DNA from: Prado023 sp963788325
GTDB lineage: Bacteria; Actinomycetota; Actinomycetes; S36-B12; CAIYMF01
Direction: 5' to 3'
Length of the DNA: 64,000 nucleotides
Assembly (NCBI GenBank): GCA_963788325.1
Contig: CAWBGJ010000002.1
Span: 1 to 64,000 of the forward strand
Part shown: positions 42,301 through 50,501 of the stretch, one piece after another
Position numbering within the stretch: the stretch's first letter is position 1
Layout of the letters: the number at the start of each line of letters is the position of its first letter
The notes under the pieces: model-generated
Told to the model about the DNA's origin: nothing
What the model saw: only the letters and a program-made list of their open reading frames with translations
Databases searched by the model: none
Translations under genes and position numbers: made by a program

Positions 42301-44568
42301 CTACACGCTCATGTGGAATGTGCGGTCGATGACGTCCTGTTGCTGTTCGCGGGTCAGTCGGACGAAGTTCACTGCGTAGCCCGAGACGCGGATGGTCAGT
42401 TGTGGGTAGTTCTCGGGGTGTTCCATGGCGTCGAGGAGCATGTCGCGGTTGAGGACGTTGATGTTCATGTGGAAGCCGCGGCTGTCGACGTAGCCGTCGA
42501 GGACGCCGATCAGGTTGTCGACGCGTTCCTGGGTGGTCTTGCCCAGGCCTGAGGGGATTACCGAGGCGGTCATTGAGATGCCGTCCTGGGCGTCGGCGTA
42601 GGGCAGGTGCGCCACGGACAGTGAGGCGGGGATCAGGCCCTTGTGGTCGCGGCCGTGCATGGGGTTGGCGCCGGGGGCGAACGGTTCGCCGTGCTTGCGC
42701 CCGTCGGGGGTGGATCCGGTGGCGGCGCCGTAGACGACGTTCGAGGTGATCGTGAGCACCGACTGGGTGTGTGTGGCGTCGCGGTAGGCCGGGAAGGCCC
42801 GGACCTTGTCCATGAACACGGTGACGATCTGCGCGGCGATGGCATCGACGCGGGGGTCGTTGTTGCCGAACGCCGGGTACTCACCGTCGAGGATGAAGTC
42901 GGTGATCAGCCCGGTCTCGTCGCGGACTGGGTGGACCCCGGCGTACTTGATCGCCGACAGGGAGTCGGCCACGATCGACAGCCCGGCGATGCCGCAGGCC
43001 AGTGTGCGTTCCGGGTTGTAGTCGTGCAGGGCCATCTCGAGGCGCTCGTAGGCGTACTTGTCGTGCATGTAGTGGATGACGTTCAGTGCGTTGACGTAGA
43101 CGTCGGCCAGCCAGGTCATCGCGTTGTCCAGGCGGGTCCAGACGTCGTCGAAGTCCAGGGTGTCGGCTGTGACCGGCGCACCGAGGTCCACGATCTGCTC
43201 GCCGCTGACCTCGTCACGCCCACCGTTGATCGCGTACAGCAGGGTCTTGGCCAGGTTCACCCGGGCTCCGAAGAACTGCATCCGCTTGCCGACCGGCATG
43301 CTCGACACGCAGCACGCGATCGCGCAGTCGTCGCCGCCGGTGTTGAACTCGCGCAGCAGTTCGTCGGACTCGTACTGGATGGCCGAGGTGTCGATCGAGA
43401 CCTGGGCGCAGAACTCCTTGAACCCGGTGGGCAGGTTCGGCGACCAGAGCACGGTCAGGTTCGGCTCGGGCGCCGGCCCCAGGTTGTACAGGGTCTGCAG
43501 GAACCGGAACGAGGAACGGGTGACCAGGGGGCGCCCGTCGTAGCCCATGCCACCGATCGACTCGGTGACCCAGGTGGGGTCCCCGGAGAACAGGGCGTCG
43601 TAGGCCGGGGTGCGCAGGAACCGCACCATCCGCAGCTTGATCACGAAGTCGTCGACCAGTTCCTGGGCGGACTGCTCGGTCAGTGTGCCGGCGTCGAGGT
43701 CGCGCTGCAGGTAGACGTCGAGGAACGTCGAGACCCGGCCCAGGCTCATCGCCGCACCGTTCTGCTCCTTGATCGCACCCAGGTAACCCATGTAGAGCCA
43801 CTGGATCGCTTCCTGGGCGGTGACCGCCGGGCGGCGCAGGTCCAGTCCGTGCATCTCACCGAGCTCGGCCAACTCGCCCAGGGCCCGGATCTGCTCGTGG
43901 AGCTCCTCCCGATCGCGGATCACCTCGGCGGTGCTCAGCCGGTCATCCAGCGTGGCCAGCTCGGCCTTCTTCGCCGTGATCAACCGGTCGATGCCGTACA
44001 GCGCCACCCGGCGGTAGTCACCGATGATCCGGCCCCGGCCGTAGGCATCGGGAAGCCCGGTGACGATATGGCTGGAGCGAGCCGCCCGGATCGCGGGGGT
44101 GTAGGCGTCGAACACACCCTCGTTGTGGGTCTTGCGGTACTTGGTGAAGATCTCACCGACCCTCGGGTCGGGCTCATAGCCGTAGGCCTTCAGCCCCGTC
44201 TCGACCATCCGGTAGCCACCGTTGGGCATGATCGCCCGCTTGAGCGGGGCCTCGGTCTGCAGGCCCACGATCAACTCAGGGATGTCCGGCGTGATCCGGC
44301 CCGGCGCATGCGAAGTGATCGAGCTCGGAGTGTGTGGGTCCACATCCAGGATCCCGCGCTCACGCTCGACGATCATCAGATCCGCGACGAACCGCCACAA
44401 CGACTCAGTGCGCTCGGTCGGACCCGCCAGGAACGACGCATCCCCCACATAGGGGGTGTAGTTGCCCCGGATGAACCCCGCGACATCAACACCCTGGCGC
44501 CAAGCACCCTCATCGAAGCCGGCCCACGGATCGGCGCTGGTTGTCGGTAGTTCTGGTGCGATGGTCAT
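42301..44568 (-). CDS. pflB: Formate acetyltransferase (pyruvate formate-lyase)
   Basis: 755 residues from ATG 44568, GGGAG upstream. Splits pyruvate with CoA into acetyl-CoA and formate under anoxia. The active-site pair is in AIACCVSSMPVGKRMQFFGARVNLAK and the glycyl-radical motif is IRVSGYAVNFVRL, Gly730, 26 from the C-terminus. Full length compared with E. coli PflB (760). Codon use differs from neighbours, with more C-ending and GAA/CAA codons, consistent with high expression or transfer. A DosR-type box and an FNR-type palindrome lie 123-150 nt upstream. Confidence 0.95.
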   Translation of the reverse strand: MTIAPELPTTSADPWAGFDEGAWRQGVDVAGFIRGNYTPYVGDASFLAGPTERTESLWRFVADLMIVERERGILDVDPHTPSSITSHAPGRITPDIPELIVGLQTEAPLKRAIMPNGGYRMVETGLKAYGYEPDPRVGEIFTKYRKTHNEGVFDAYTPAIRAARSSHIVTGLPDAYGRGRIIGDYRRVALYGIDRLITAKKAELATLDDRLSTAEVIRDREELHEQIRALGELAELGEMHGLDLRRPAVTAQEAIQWLYMGYLGAIKEQNGAAMSLGRVSTFLDVYLQRDLDAGTLTEQSAQELVDDFVIKLRMVRFLRTPAYDALFSGDPTWVTESIGGMGYDGRPLVTRSSFRFLQTLYNLGPAPEPNLTVLWSPNLPTGFKEFCAQVSIDTSAIQYESDELLREFNTGGDDCAIACCVSSMPVGKRMQFFGARVNLAKTLLYAINGGRDEVSGEQIVDLGAPVTADTLDFDDVWTRLDNAMTWLADVYVNALNVIHYMHDKYAYERLEMALHDYNPERTLACGIAGLSIVADSLSAIKYAGVHPVRDETGLITDFILDGEYPAFGNNDPRVDAIAAQIVTVFMDKVRAFPAYRDATHTQSVLTITSNVVYGAATGSTPDGRKHGEPFAPGANPMHGRDHKGLIPASLSVAHLPYADAQDGISMTASVIPSGLGKTTQERVDNLIGVLDGYVDSRGFHMNINVLNRDMLLDAMEHPENYPQLTIRVSGYAVNFVRLTREQQQDVIDRTFHMSV

Positions 44569-44690
44569 GTGGCTCCCAAGGTCGGTGCGCAGGACTCGTG
44601 GTCCGTGCTGGTGCGTGCGTGGGTGTGCGCGGAGGTCCATTCTCCCGCGATCTGCACCGTTGTCCTTCCCGAGGACGGACCCGACCACCC

Positions 44691-44704
44691 GGGACCTTGG
44701 TCCC
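44691..44704. promoter_or_regulatory. DosR-type box upstream of pflB
   Basis: GGGACC-TT-GGTCCC, a perfect inverted repeat matching the DosR core GGGAC-N4-GTCCC (full consensus TTSGGGACTWWAGTCCCSAA). It lies 123 nt upstream of the pflB ATG. A DosR-like regulator is encoded in the same window. Confidence 0.65.
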
Positions 44705-44717
44705 TGATTCGAATCAG
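44704..44717. promoter_or_regulatory. FNR-type palindrome upstream of pflB
   Basis: CTGATTCGAATCAG, a perfect 14-bp palindrome, corresponds to FNR's TTGAT-N4-ATCAA with one change in each half. It directly adjoins the DosR-type box and contains the stop codon of the DinB-like gene. No FNR gene is visible in the window. Confidence 0.5.
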
Positions 44718-45190
44718 CGGGCCCGGTCGAGGGCCGCGCTGATCTGCTCGGCGTGATCGCGGGCGTGCGCTATGTACGTGTCCAGCCAGTCGGCCAACGT
44801 GTACGGGCCGGAGTCCGTGTGCACCCCGGAACGAGCCAGGTCAACTAGCCCGATCCGGTCGAGCAGCTCCGCGCTGGACACCCGAACCGCCTCGATGACC
44901 GCCAGCGATCCCTGCACTGGCCGGTCGTAGTGCAGCACCCGTGCCCATTGGGCCTCGTCATAGCCCTGGATCGCGCTGCCGGGTGGCTCGGCCAGCAGGC
45001 GGCGCAGCCGCACGTGGGAGTTGGTCTCCGAGTCGGCCATGTGATGGATCACCATGCGCGCGGTCCACCCCTCGGGGTCGGGCGGGGTCCGGTCCAGGTC
45101 GGACTCGGCCACGGCCCGGGCGGTGGCCAGGAACCGGTCGGTGGCCTCGCGGTACGCGGCCACCCGAAGGCGCAGGTCGCTGTCGCTCAT
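44714..45190 (-). CDS. DinB superfamily protein
   Basis: 158 residues. Four-helix DinB fold with metal-ligand histidines in MVIHHMADSETNSHVRLRRLL and IAHARDHAEQISAAL. Members include mycothiol- or bacillithiol-dependent transferases and metal-dependent hydrolases; the exact activity is unknown. It ends 146 nt upstream of the pflB start on the same strand, so the two could be co-transcribed, but the regulatory sites between suggest a separate pflB promoter. Confidence 0.82.
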   Translation of the reverse strand: MSDSDLRLRVAAYREATDRFLATARAVAESDLDRTPPDPEGWTARMVIHHMADSETNSHVRLRRLLAEPPGSAIQGYDEAQWARVLHYDRPVQGSLAVIEAVRVSSAELLDRIGLVDLARSGVHTDSGPYTLADWLDTYIAHARDHAEQISAALDRAR

Positions 45191-45418
45191 GGGATGGGTC
45201 TCCTCGGGTCGGCATCAGCAGGTGCCCCATGATGCCCCCGATCCCCGCCAGTGGCTGGGCGTTGCTCCACACCAGCGCCACAGTCCGGGCGGTTTCTCCA
45301 CCCTGGCGATCATGCTGAGAAGCTGGAGTGGAGGAACTGCCGGCCAGGAGCGGGCGGCGGGCTCGCGGCCGCGGGGATACGATCGGGGCAATTCCCCCAC
45401 GTCCCCCGAGGTACGCCC

Positions 45419-46699
45419 ATGTCCGACCATGTGCAGGATGCCGATGTCATCGTCGTCGGTGCTGGGCCTGCGGGATCGGCCACTGCGCACCGGCTCGCGA
45501 GCGCCGGGCGCGACGTCCTGCTGCTGGAGAAGGCTGCCTTCCCTCGGGACAAGGTCTGCGGTGACGGCCTGACCCCGCGCGCCGTGCGCTCGCTGATCGA
45601 CATGGGCGTGGACATCTCCCCGGAGAACGGCTGGGCGCGCAACAACGGACTGCGCATCGTGGCCAACGGGCGCACCTACGAGCTGCCCTGGCCCGAGCTC
45701 GATCGCTTCCCGAACTACGGGCTGGTCCGCTCCCGGATGGAGCTCGACGAGATCCTGGCCCGGCACGCCGCCGCGGCCGGTGCCCGGCTGGTCGAGCGGA
45801 CCAAGGTCCTGGCACCCACCCGAGACGAGCGGACCGGTCGGGTGACCGGGGTCCTCGCCCAACCCGTCGACGATCGTGGCCGCGCGTCCGGCCCCAAGGT
45901 GACCTGCACCGCCCCCGTGGTGGTCGCCGCCGACGGCGTGAGTTCCCGGATGAGCGTGTCAATGGGCGTGGATCGCCGCGACGACCGACCGATGGGCGTC
46001 GCGGTGCGCGCCTACGCGCCGAGCCCGCGTGCGGCCGAGCCATGGATGGAGTCCCACCTCGAGCTGCGCTCCGACGGGGCACTGCTGCCCGGCTACGGCT
46101 GGGTGTTCGGCCTGGCCGACGGCACGATCAACATCGGCCTGGGGATCCTGAACACCTCCGAGGCGTTCCAGAACGTGGACTACCGCGACCACCTGCGGCG
46201 CTGGATGCGCGAGACCCCGGAGCACTGGGCGCTGCGCGACTACGCCGACACCGTGAAGATCGGCGGGATGGCACTGCCGATGGGCTTCAACCGCCAGCCG
46301 CACTATGCCAAGGGGATGCTGCTGGTCGGCGACTCCGGCGGCATGGTCAACCCGTTCAACGGCGAGGGCATCGACTACGCGTTGGAGGCCGGGTCGCTGG
46401 CGGGTGCGCGCATCGACGCCGCCCTGGCCGAGCCCCGGGTCGAGGGCCGCGAGGCGCAGTTGCACGGCTACGCGCAGGATCTCAAGGCCCACTACGGCGG
46501 CTACTACACGCTGGGTCGCTGGTTCGTGAAGGCGATCGGAAACCCCAGTGTGATGAAGATCGCAACCAGCTACGGGATGCCCGTGCCGGTCCTGCGCCAG
46601 CTGGCCCTGAAGCTGATGGCCAACCTCACCGACACCTCAGATCCGGACCCGATGGACCGCCTGATCAACACCCTGTCGCGGATCGCCCCGGCGGCATGA
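45419..46699 (+). CDS. Geranylgeranyl reductase-family flavoprotein (menaquinone reductase, MenJ-like)
   Basis: 426 residues. FAD-binding VIVVGAGPAGSATAHRLA, then CGDGLTPRAVRSLIDMG, VAADGVSS, and GDSGGMVNPFNGEGIDYALEAG. The family saturates isoprenoid double bonds; in mycobacteria MenJ reduces one prenyl unit of menaquinone. The position immediately upstream of nuoA is widespread in actinobacteria and fits a quinone substrate, but chlorophyll-type geranylgeranyl reductases are similar, so substrate is inferred. 228 nt separate it from the divergent DinB-like gene. Confidence 0.85.
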   Translation: MSDHVQDADVIVVGAGPAGSATAHRLASAGRDVLLLEKAAFPRDKVCGDGLTPRAVRSLIDMGVDISPENGWARNNGLRIVANGRTYELPWPELDRFPNYGLVRSRMELDEILARHAAAAGARLVERTKVLAPTRDERTGRVTGVLAQPVDDRGRASGPKVTCTAPVVVAADGVSSRMSVSMGVDRRDDRPMGVAVRAYAPSPRAAEPWMESHLELRSDGALLPGYGWVFGLADGTINIGLGILNTSEAFQNVDYRDHLRRWMRETPEHWALRDYADTVKIGGMALPMGFNRQPHYAKGMLLVGDSGGMVNPFNGEGIDYALEAGSLAGARIDAALAEPRVEGREAQLHGYAQDLKAHYGGYYTLGRWFVKAIGNPSVMKIATSYGMPVPVLRQLALKLMANLTDTSDPDPMDRLINTLSRIAPAA

Positions 46700-46799
46700 G
46701 GCGACCACGCGGGTGGGAAGGCCTCCCGGGGTGCCTAGGATGTGACCGCTCGGGCCATGGCGACCCGGGTGCCGTGATGGGAGGTCCGGTGATCGCGCC

Positions 46800-47159
46800 G
46801 TGAATGTCTACACCCCGATCCTGATCCTTGGGCTGCTTGCCTTCGCCTTCGCCATCTTCTCGGTCACCGTCGCCGGCATCACCGGTCCCAAGCGCTACAA
46901 CCGCGCCCGCCTGGACGCCTACGAGTGCGGCATCCAGCCGACCCCACAGCCGATCGGCGGGGGCAAGTTCCCGGTCAAGTACTACCTGACCGCCATGATG
47001 TTCATCATCTTCGACATCGAGATCGTGTTCCTCTACCCGTGGGCCGTGACCTTCGACGCGCTGGGCATCTTCGGCCTGGTGGAGATGCTGCTGTTCATCG
47101 CAACCCTGCTCGTGGCCTACCTGTACGTATGGCGGCGCGACGGACTGGAATGGGACTGA
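46800..47159 (+). CDS. nuoA: NADH-quinone oxidoreductase subunit A
   Basis: 119 residues, three helices, with the conserved PYxCG-type segment LDAYECGIQPTPQPIGGGKFPVKYYLTAMMFIIFDIEIVFLYPWA. Membrane arm subunit near the quinone cavity. GTG 46800 is the start; the ~100-nt gap after the reductase has no clear promoter, so nuoA may be co-transcribed. Confidence 0.95.
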   Translation: MNVYTPILILGLLAFAFAIFSVTVAGITGPKRYNRARLDAYECGIQPTPQPIGGGKFPVKYYLTAMMFIIFDIEIVFLYPWAVTFDALGIFGLVEMLLFIATLLVAYLYVWRRDGLEWD

Positions 47160-47160
47160 C

Positions 47161-47715
47161 ATGGGACTCGAGGAACAACTTCCGGCCGGCATCCTGCTGA
47201 CCAGCGTCGAGAAGCTGGCCGGCTACTCACGCAAGAGTTCGATGTGGCCGGCGACCTTCGGCCTGGCCTGCTGCGCCATCGAGATGATGGCCTCGGGCGC
47301 CCCGCGCTACGACCTCGCCCGCTTCGGCATGGAGGTCTTCCGGGCCTCGCCGCGCCAGGCCGACGTCATGATCGTCGCCGGCCGGGTCAGCCAGAAGATG
47401 GCCCCCGTCCTGCGCCAGGTCTATGACCAGATGCCCGAGCCCAAGTGGGTCATCGCGATGGGCGTCTGCGCCTCCAGCGGCGGCATGTTCAACAACTACG
47501 CGATCGTGCAGGGCGTGGACCACATCGTGCCCGTGGACATCTACCTGCCCGGCTGCCCGCCGCGCCCGGAGATGCTCCAGGACGCGATCCTCAAGCTGCA
47601 CGACCAGGTGATGAACACCAAGCTCGGGGCGCATCGCGCCGCGGAGATCGAGGCGTTGGAGGCCCAGGCGCTGACCGCCGCACCGACCATCGAGATGAAG
47701 GGTCTGCTTCGATGA
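47161..47715 (+). CDS. nuoB: NADH-quinone oxidoreductase subunit B
   Basis: 184 residues. Carries the N2 4Fe-4S cluster, ligands in LACCAIEMMASG, MGVCASSGGMFNNY and LPGCPPRPEM. Passes electrons to quinone. The stop overlaps nuoC (ATGA). Confidence 0.97.
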   Translation: MGLEEQLPAGILLTSVEKLAGYSRKSSMWPATFGLACCAIEMMASGAPRYDLARFGMEVFRASPRQADVMIVAGRVSQKMAPVLRQVYDQMPEPKWVIAMGVCASSGGMFNNYAIVQGVDHIVPVDIYLPGCPPRPEMLQDAILKLHDQVMNTKLGAHRAAEIEALEAQALTAAPTIEMKGLLR

Positions 47716-48443
47716 GCGAGCAGGGATCGGTCGTCCCCCTGGGTGCTGTGGACCTGGGCCTGAGCCCCGTCGACGACGCCGTGGTCGACACCGTCGGAGT
47801 CCGGGAGGGCGCCTTCGGCGCGTCGGGCTCCGGGGACACCAGCGGCTTCGGCGGCCTGGTCCGCCCGATCGAGATGCCCGGGGCCACCCCGCGGCCCTAC
47901 GGCGGGGACTTCGACGCTGTCGCCGACGAGCTCGAACTGGCCCTCGTCGACGCGGGGCTGCCCGCTGAGTCGGTCATCGAGAAGGTCGTCGTCGACCGCG
48001 GCGAGCTCACGCTCTACATCGCCCGGGAGCACCTGCTGGCCGCGGCCAGCGAGCTGCGTGACGAGCCGGGCCTGCGCTACGAGATGTGCCACTCCGTCTC
48101 GGGCGTGCACTACCCCGCCGACACCGGCCGCGAGCTGCACGCCGTGCTGCACCTGATGTCCTTGACCCACAGGCGCCGGCTGCGCCTGGAGGTCACCTGC
48201 CCCGACGGCGACCCGCACGTCCCCTCGGTCACCTCCGTCTGGCCCTCGGCGGACTGGCACGAGCGCGAGACCTGGGACATGTTCGGCATCGTCTTCGATG
48301 GCCACCCCGCGCTGACCCGGATCCTGATGCCCGACGACTGGCCGGGCCACCCGCAGCGCAAGGACTACCCACTCGGCGGCATCCCTGTGGAGTACAAGGG
48401 CGCCACGACGCCACCGCCCGACCAGCGGAGGTCGTACAACTGA
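47712..48443 (+). CDS. nuoC: NADH-quinone oxidoreductase subunit C
   Basis: 243 residues: an N-terminal low-complexity extension of about 60 residues, then the 30-kDa subunit domain with HAVLHLMSLTHRRRLRLEV and the signature ERETWDMFGIVFDGHPALTRILMPDDW. Peripheral arm. TGATG overlap with nuoD. Confidence 0.95.
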   Translation: MSEQGSVVPLGAVDLGLSPVDDAVVDTVGVREGAFGASGSGDTSGFGGLVRPIEMPGATPRPYGGDFDAVADELELALVDAGLPAESVIEKVVVDRGELTLYIAREHLLAAASELRDEPGLRYEMCHSVSGVHYPADTGRELHAVLHLMSLTHRRRLRLEVTCPDGDPHVPSVTSVWPSADWHERETWDMFGIVFDGHPALTRILMPDDWPGHPQRKDYPLGGIPVEYKGATTPPPDQRRSYN

Positions 48444-49849
48444 TGAGCACCACCTACGAGTCCGGCGAGGACTTCGACGCGACGGCCGACGCAGCCACCG
48501 ACGCCGACCCCGGCACCCCGGACGCGGCGCCCGGCTACGACACCACCGAGGGCCGGGTGTTCACCGTCACCGGCGGGGACTGGGACACGATCACCGTCGA
48601 CCCCGAGGTCGCCAACGAGCGCATCGTGGTCAACATGGGCCCCCAGCACCCGTCCACGCACGGCGTGCTGCGCCTGATCCTCGAGCTCGACGGCGAGAAC
48701 GTCGAGGAGGCCCGCTGCGGCATCGGCTACCTGCACACGGGCATCGAGAAGAACCTCGAGTACCGCAACTGGACCCAGGGCACCACGTTCGTGACCCGCA
48801 TGGACTACCTGTCCAGCTTCTTCAACGAGACCGGCTACTGCCTGGCGGTGGAGAAGCTGCTCGGCATCACCGACGACATCCCGGACCGGGCCACCGTGAT
48901 CCGCGTGATCCTCATGGAGCTCAACCGGGTCGGCTCGCACCTGGTCTGCCTGGCCACCGGCGGCATGGAGCTCGGCGCCCTGACCGCCATGACCTTCGGC
49001 TTCCGCGAGCGTGAGCTCGTGCTCGACATCTTCGAACTGATCAGCGGTCTGCGGATGAACCACGCGTTCATCCGGCCCGGGGGCCTGGCCCAGGACATGC
49101 CGGCCACCGATGACAAGGGCCAGGACATGAAGGTCCGCATCCAGCAGACGATCGACCTGCTGCGCCACCGGTTCAAGGACACCGCGAACCTGCTGGTCGA
49201 CAACTCGATCTGGATGGGCCGCACCTCGGGGATCGGCTACCTCGACCTCACCGGCTGCATGGCCCTGGGCATCACCGGCCCGATCCTGCGCGCCACCGGC
49301 TACCCGTGGGACCTGCGCAAGGAGATGCCCTACTGCGGCTACGAGCGCTACGAGTTCGAGGTGCCCACGCAGACCAGCGCGGATGCCTACGGCCGCTTCC
49401 TGATCCGCCTGGCCGAGATGCAGCAGAGCCTGAACATCGTGGAGCAGGCCCTGGACCTGCTCCAGCCCGGCCCGGTCATGGTCGATGACCCGAAGATCGC
49501 CTGGCCCGCGCAGCTGGCGATCGGCACCGACGGCATGGGCAACTCCCTGGACCACATCCGCCAGATCATGGGCACCTCCATGGAGGCCCTGATCCACCAC
49601 TTCAAGCTGGTCACCGAGGGGTTCTCCGTGCCGGTCGGCCAGGCCTACCAGGTCATCGAGGCGCCCCGCGGTGAGCTCGGCGTCCACGTGGTCTCCCACG
49701 GCGGCACCCGGCCCTACCGCGTGCACTTCCGTGAGCCCAGCTTCAACAACCTGCAGTCCGTGGCCGCGATGTGTGAGGGCGGCCAGGTCGCCGACGTCGT
49801 CGCCGCCGTGGCCAGCATCGACCCCGTGATGGGAGGCGTGGACCGCTGA
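48443..49849 (+). CDS. nuoD: NADH-quinone oxidoreductase subunit D
   Basis: 468 residues, with an acidic N-terminal extension of about 60. The 49-kDa core has MGPQHPSTHGVLRLILELDGE, GYLHTGIEKNLEYR and SHGGTRPYRVHFREPSF. Forms the quinone site with NuoB. Overlaps nuoE by one base. Confidence 0.96.
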   Translation: MSTTYESGEDFDATADAATDADPGTPDAAPGYDTTEGRVFTVTGGDWDTITVDPEVANERIVVNMGPQHPSTHGVLRLILELDGENVEEARCGIGYLHTGIEKNLEYRNWTQGTTFVTRMDYLSSFFNETGYCLAVEKLLGITDDIPDRATVIRVILMELNRVGSHLVCLATGGMELGALTAMTFGFRERELVLDIFELISGLRMNHAFIRPGGLAQDMPATDDKGQDMKVRIQQTIDLLRHRFKDTANLLVDNSIWMGRTSGIGYLDLTGCMALGITGPILRATGYPWDLRKEMPYCGYERYEFEVPTQTSADAYGRFLIRLAEMQQSLNIVEQALDLLQPGPVMVDDPKIAWPAQLAIGTDGMGNSLDHIRQIMGTSMEALIHHFKLVTEGFSVPVGQAYQVIEAPRGELGVHVVSHGGTRPYRVHFREPSFNNLQSVAAMCEGGQVADVVAAVASIDPVMGGVDR

Positions 49850-50499
49850 TGTCCATCTCCGAGACCACCCGCGCAGAGCTCGCCGAGCTCGCCGGGCGCT
49901 ACCCGCAGGCGCGCTCGGCGCTGCTGCCGATGCTGCACCTGGTGCAGTCCGAGGAGGGCTACGTCAGCCCGGAGGGCATCGCGGCCTGTGCGGCGACCCT
50001 GGGCCTGAGCACCGCCGAGGTGGCGGGCGTCTCGACGTTCTACACGATGTACAAGCGTCGCCCGGCAGGCAAGCACCACATCGGGGTCTGCACCAATACG
50101 ATGTGCGCGATCCTGGGCGGCGACGTCCTGTGGGACGCAGTCAGCGAGCACGCGGGCGTCGGCCACGACGAGGTCAGCGCCAGCGGCACGTTCGACCTCG
50201 AGCGGATCGAGTGCCAGGCCGCCTGCACGCATGCGCCGGTCATGACCGTGGACTGGGAGTTCTTCGACCGGATGACCCCCGACGAGGCGATCGCCGTGCT
50301 CGACCGGCTGGAGGCCGGCGAGGAGGTCGTGAGCACCCGTGGCCCGGTCGTGCGCGGGTTCCGCGCGGCGTCGCGGACCATCTCGGGCATCGACGATGAC
50401 GGACTGACCGGCGACGGTGCCGCCGCCGACGAGCTCATGCTGGCCAACCTCCGCGCCGCCGCCGAGCGCGGCGTCGGCCCGGCAGACGGGGGACGCTGA
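49849..50499 (+). CDS. nuoE: NADH-quinone oxidoreductase subunit E
   Basis: 216 residues. The 2Fe-2S ligands are in GVCTNTMCAILGG and IECQAACTHAPVM. The C-terminus is extended by about 60 residues relative to E. coli. Part of the NADH-oxidising module with NuoF. Confidence 0.95.
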   Translation: MSISETTRAELAELAGRYPQARSALLPMLHLVQSEEGYVSPEGIAACAATLGLSTAEVAGVSTFYTMYKRRPAGKHHIGVCTNTMCAILGGDVLWDAVSEHAGVGHDEVSASGTFDLERIECQAACTHAPVMTVDWEFFDRMTPDEAIAVLDRLEAGEEVVSTRGPVVRGFRAASRTISGIDDDGLTGDGAAADELMLANLRAAAERGVGPADGGR

Positions 50500-50501
50500 C
50501 C

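Noticed and set aside
42643..44550. 635-codon plus-strand frame opposite pflB
   Set aside because: Antisense shadow; pflB has its full set of active-site motifs on the other strand.
44705..44716. TTCGAATC, like a tRNA T-loop
   Set aside because: No cloverleaf around it; it is the centre of the FNR-type palindrome.
48365..49726. 453-codon minus-strand frame
   Set aside because: Antisense to nuoD, His/Gln/Val-rich shadow with no family resemblance.
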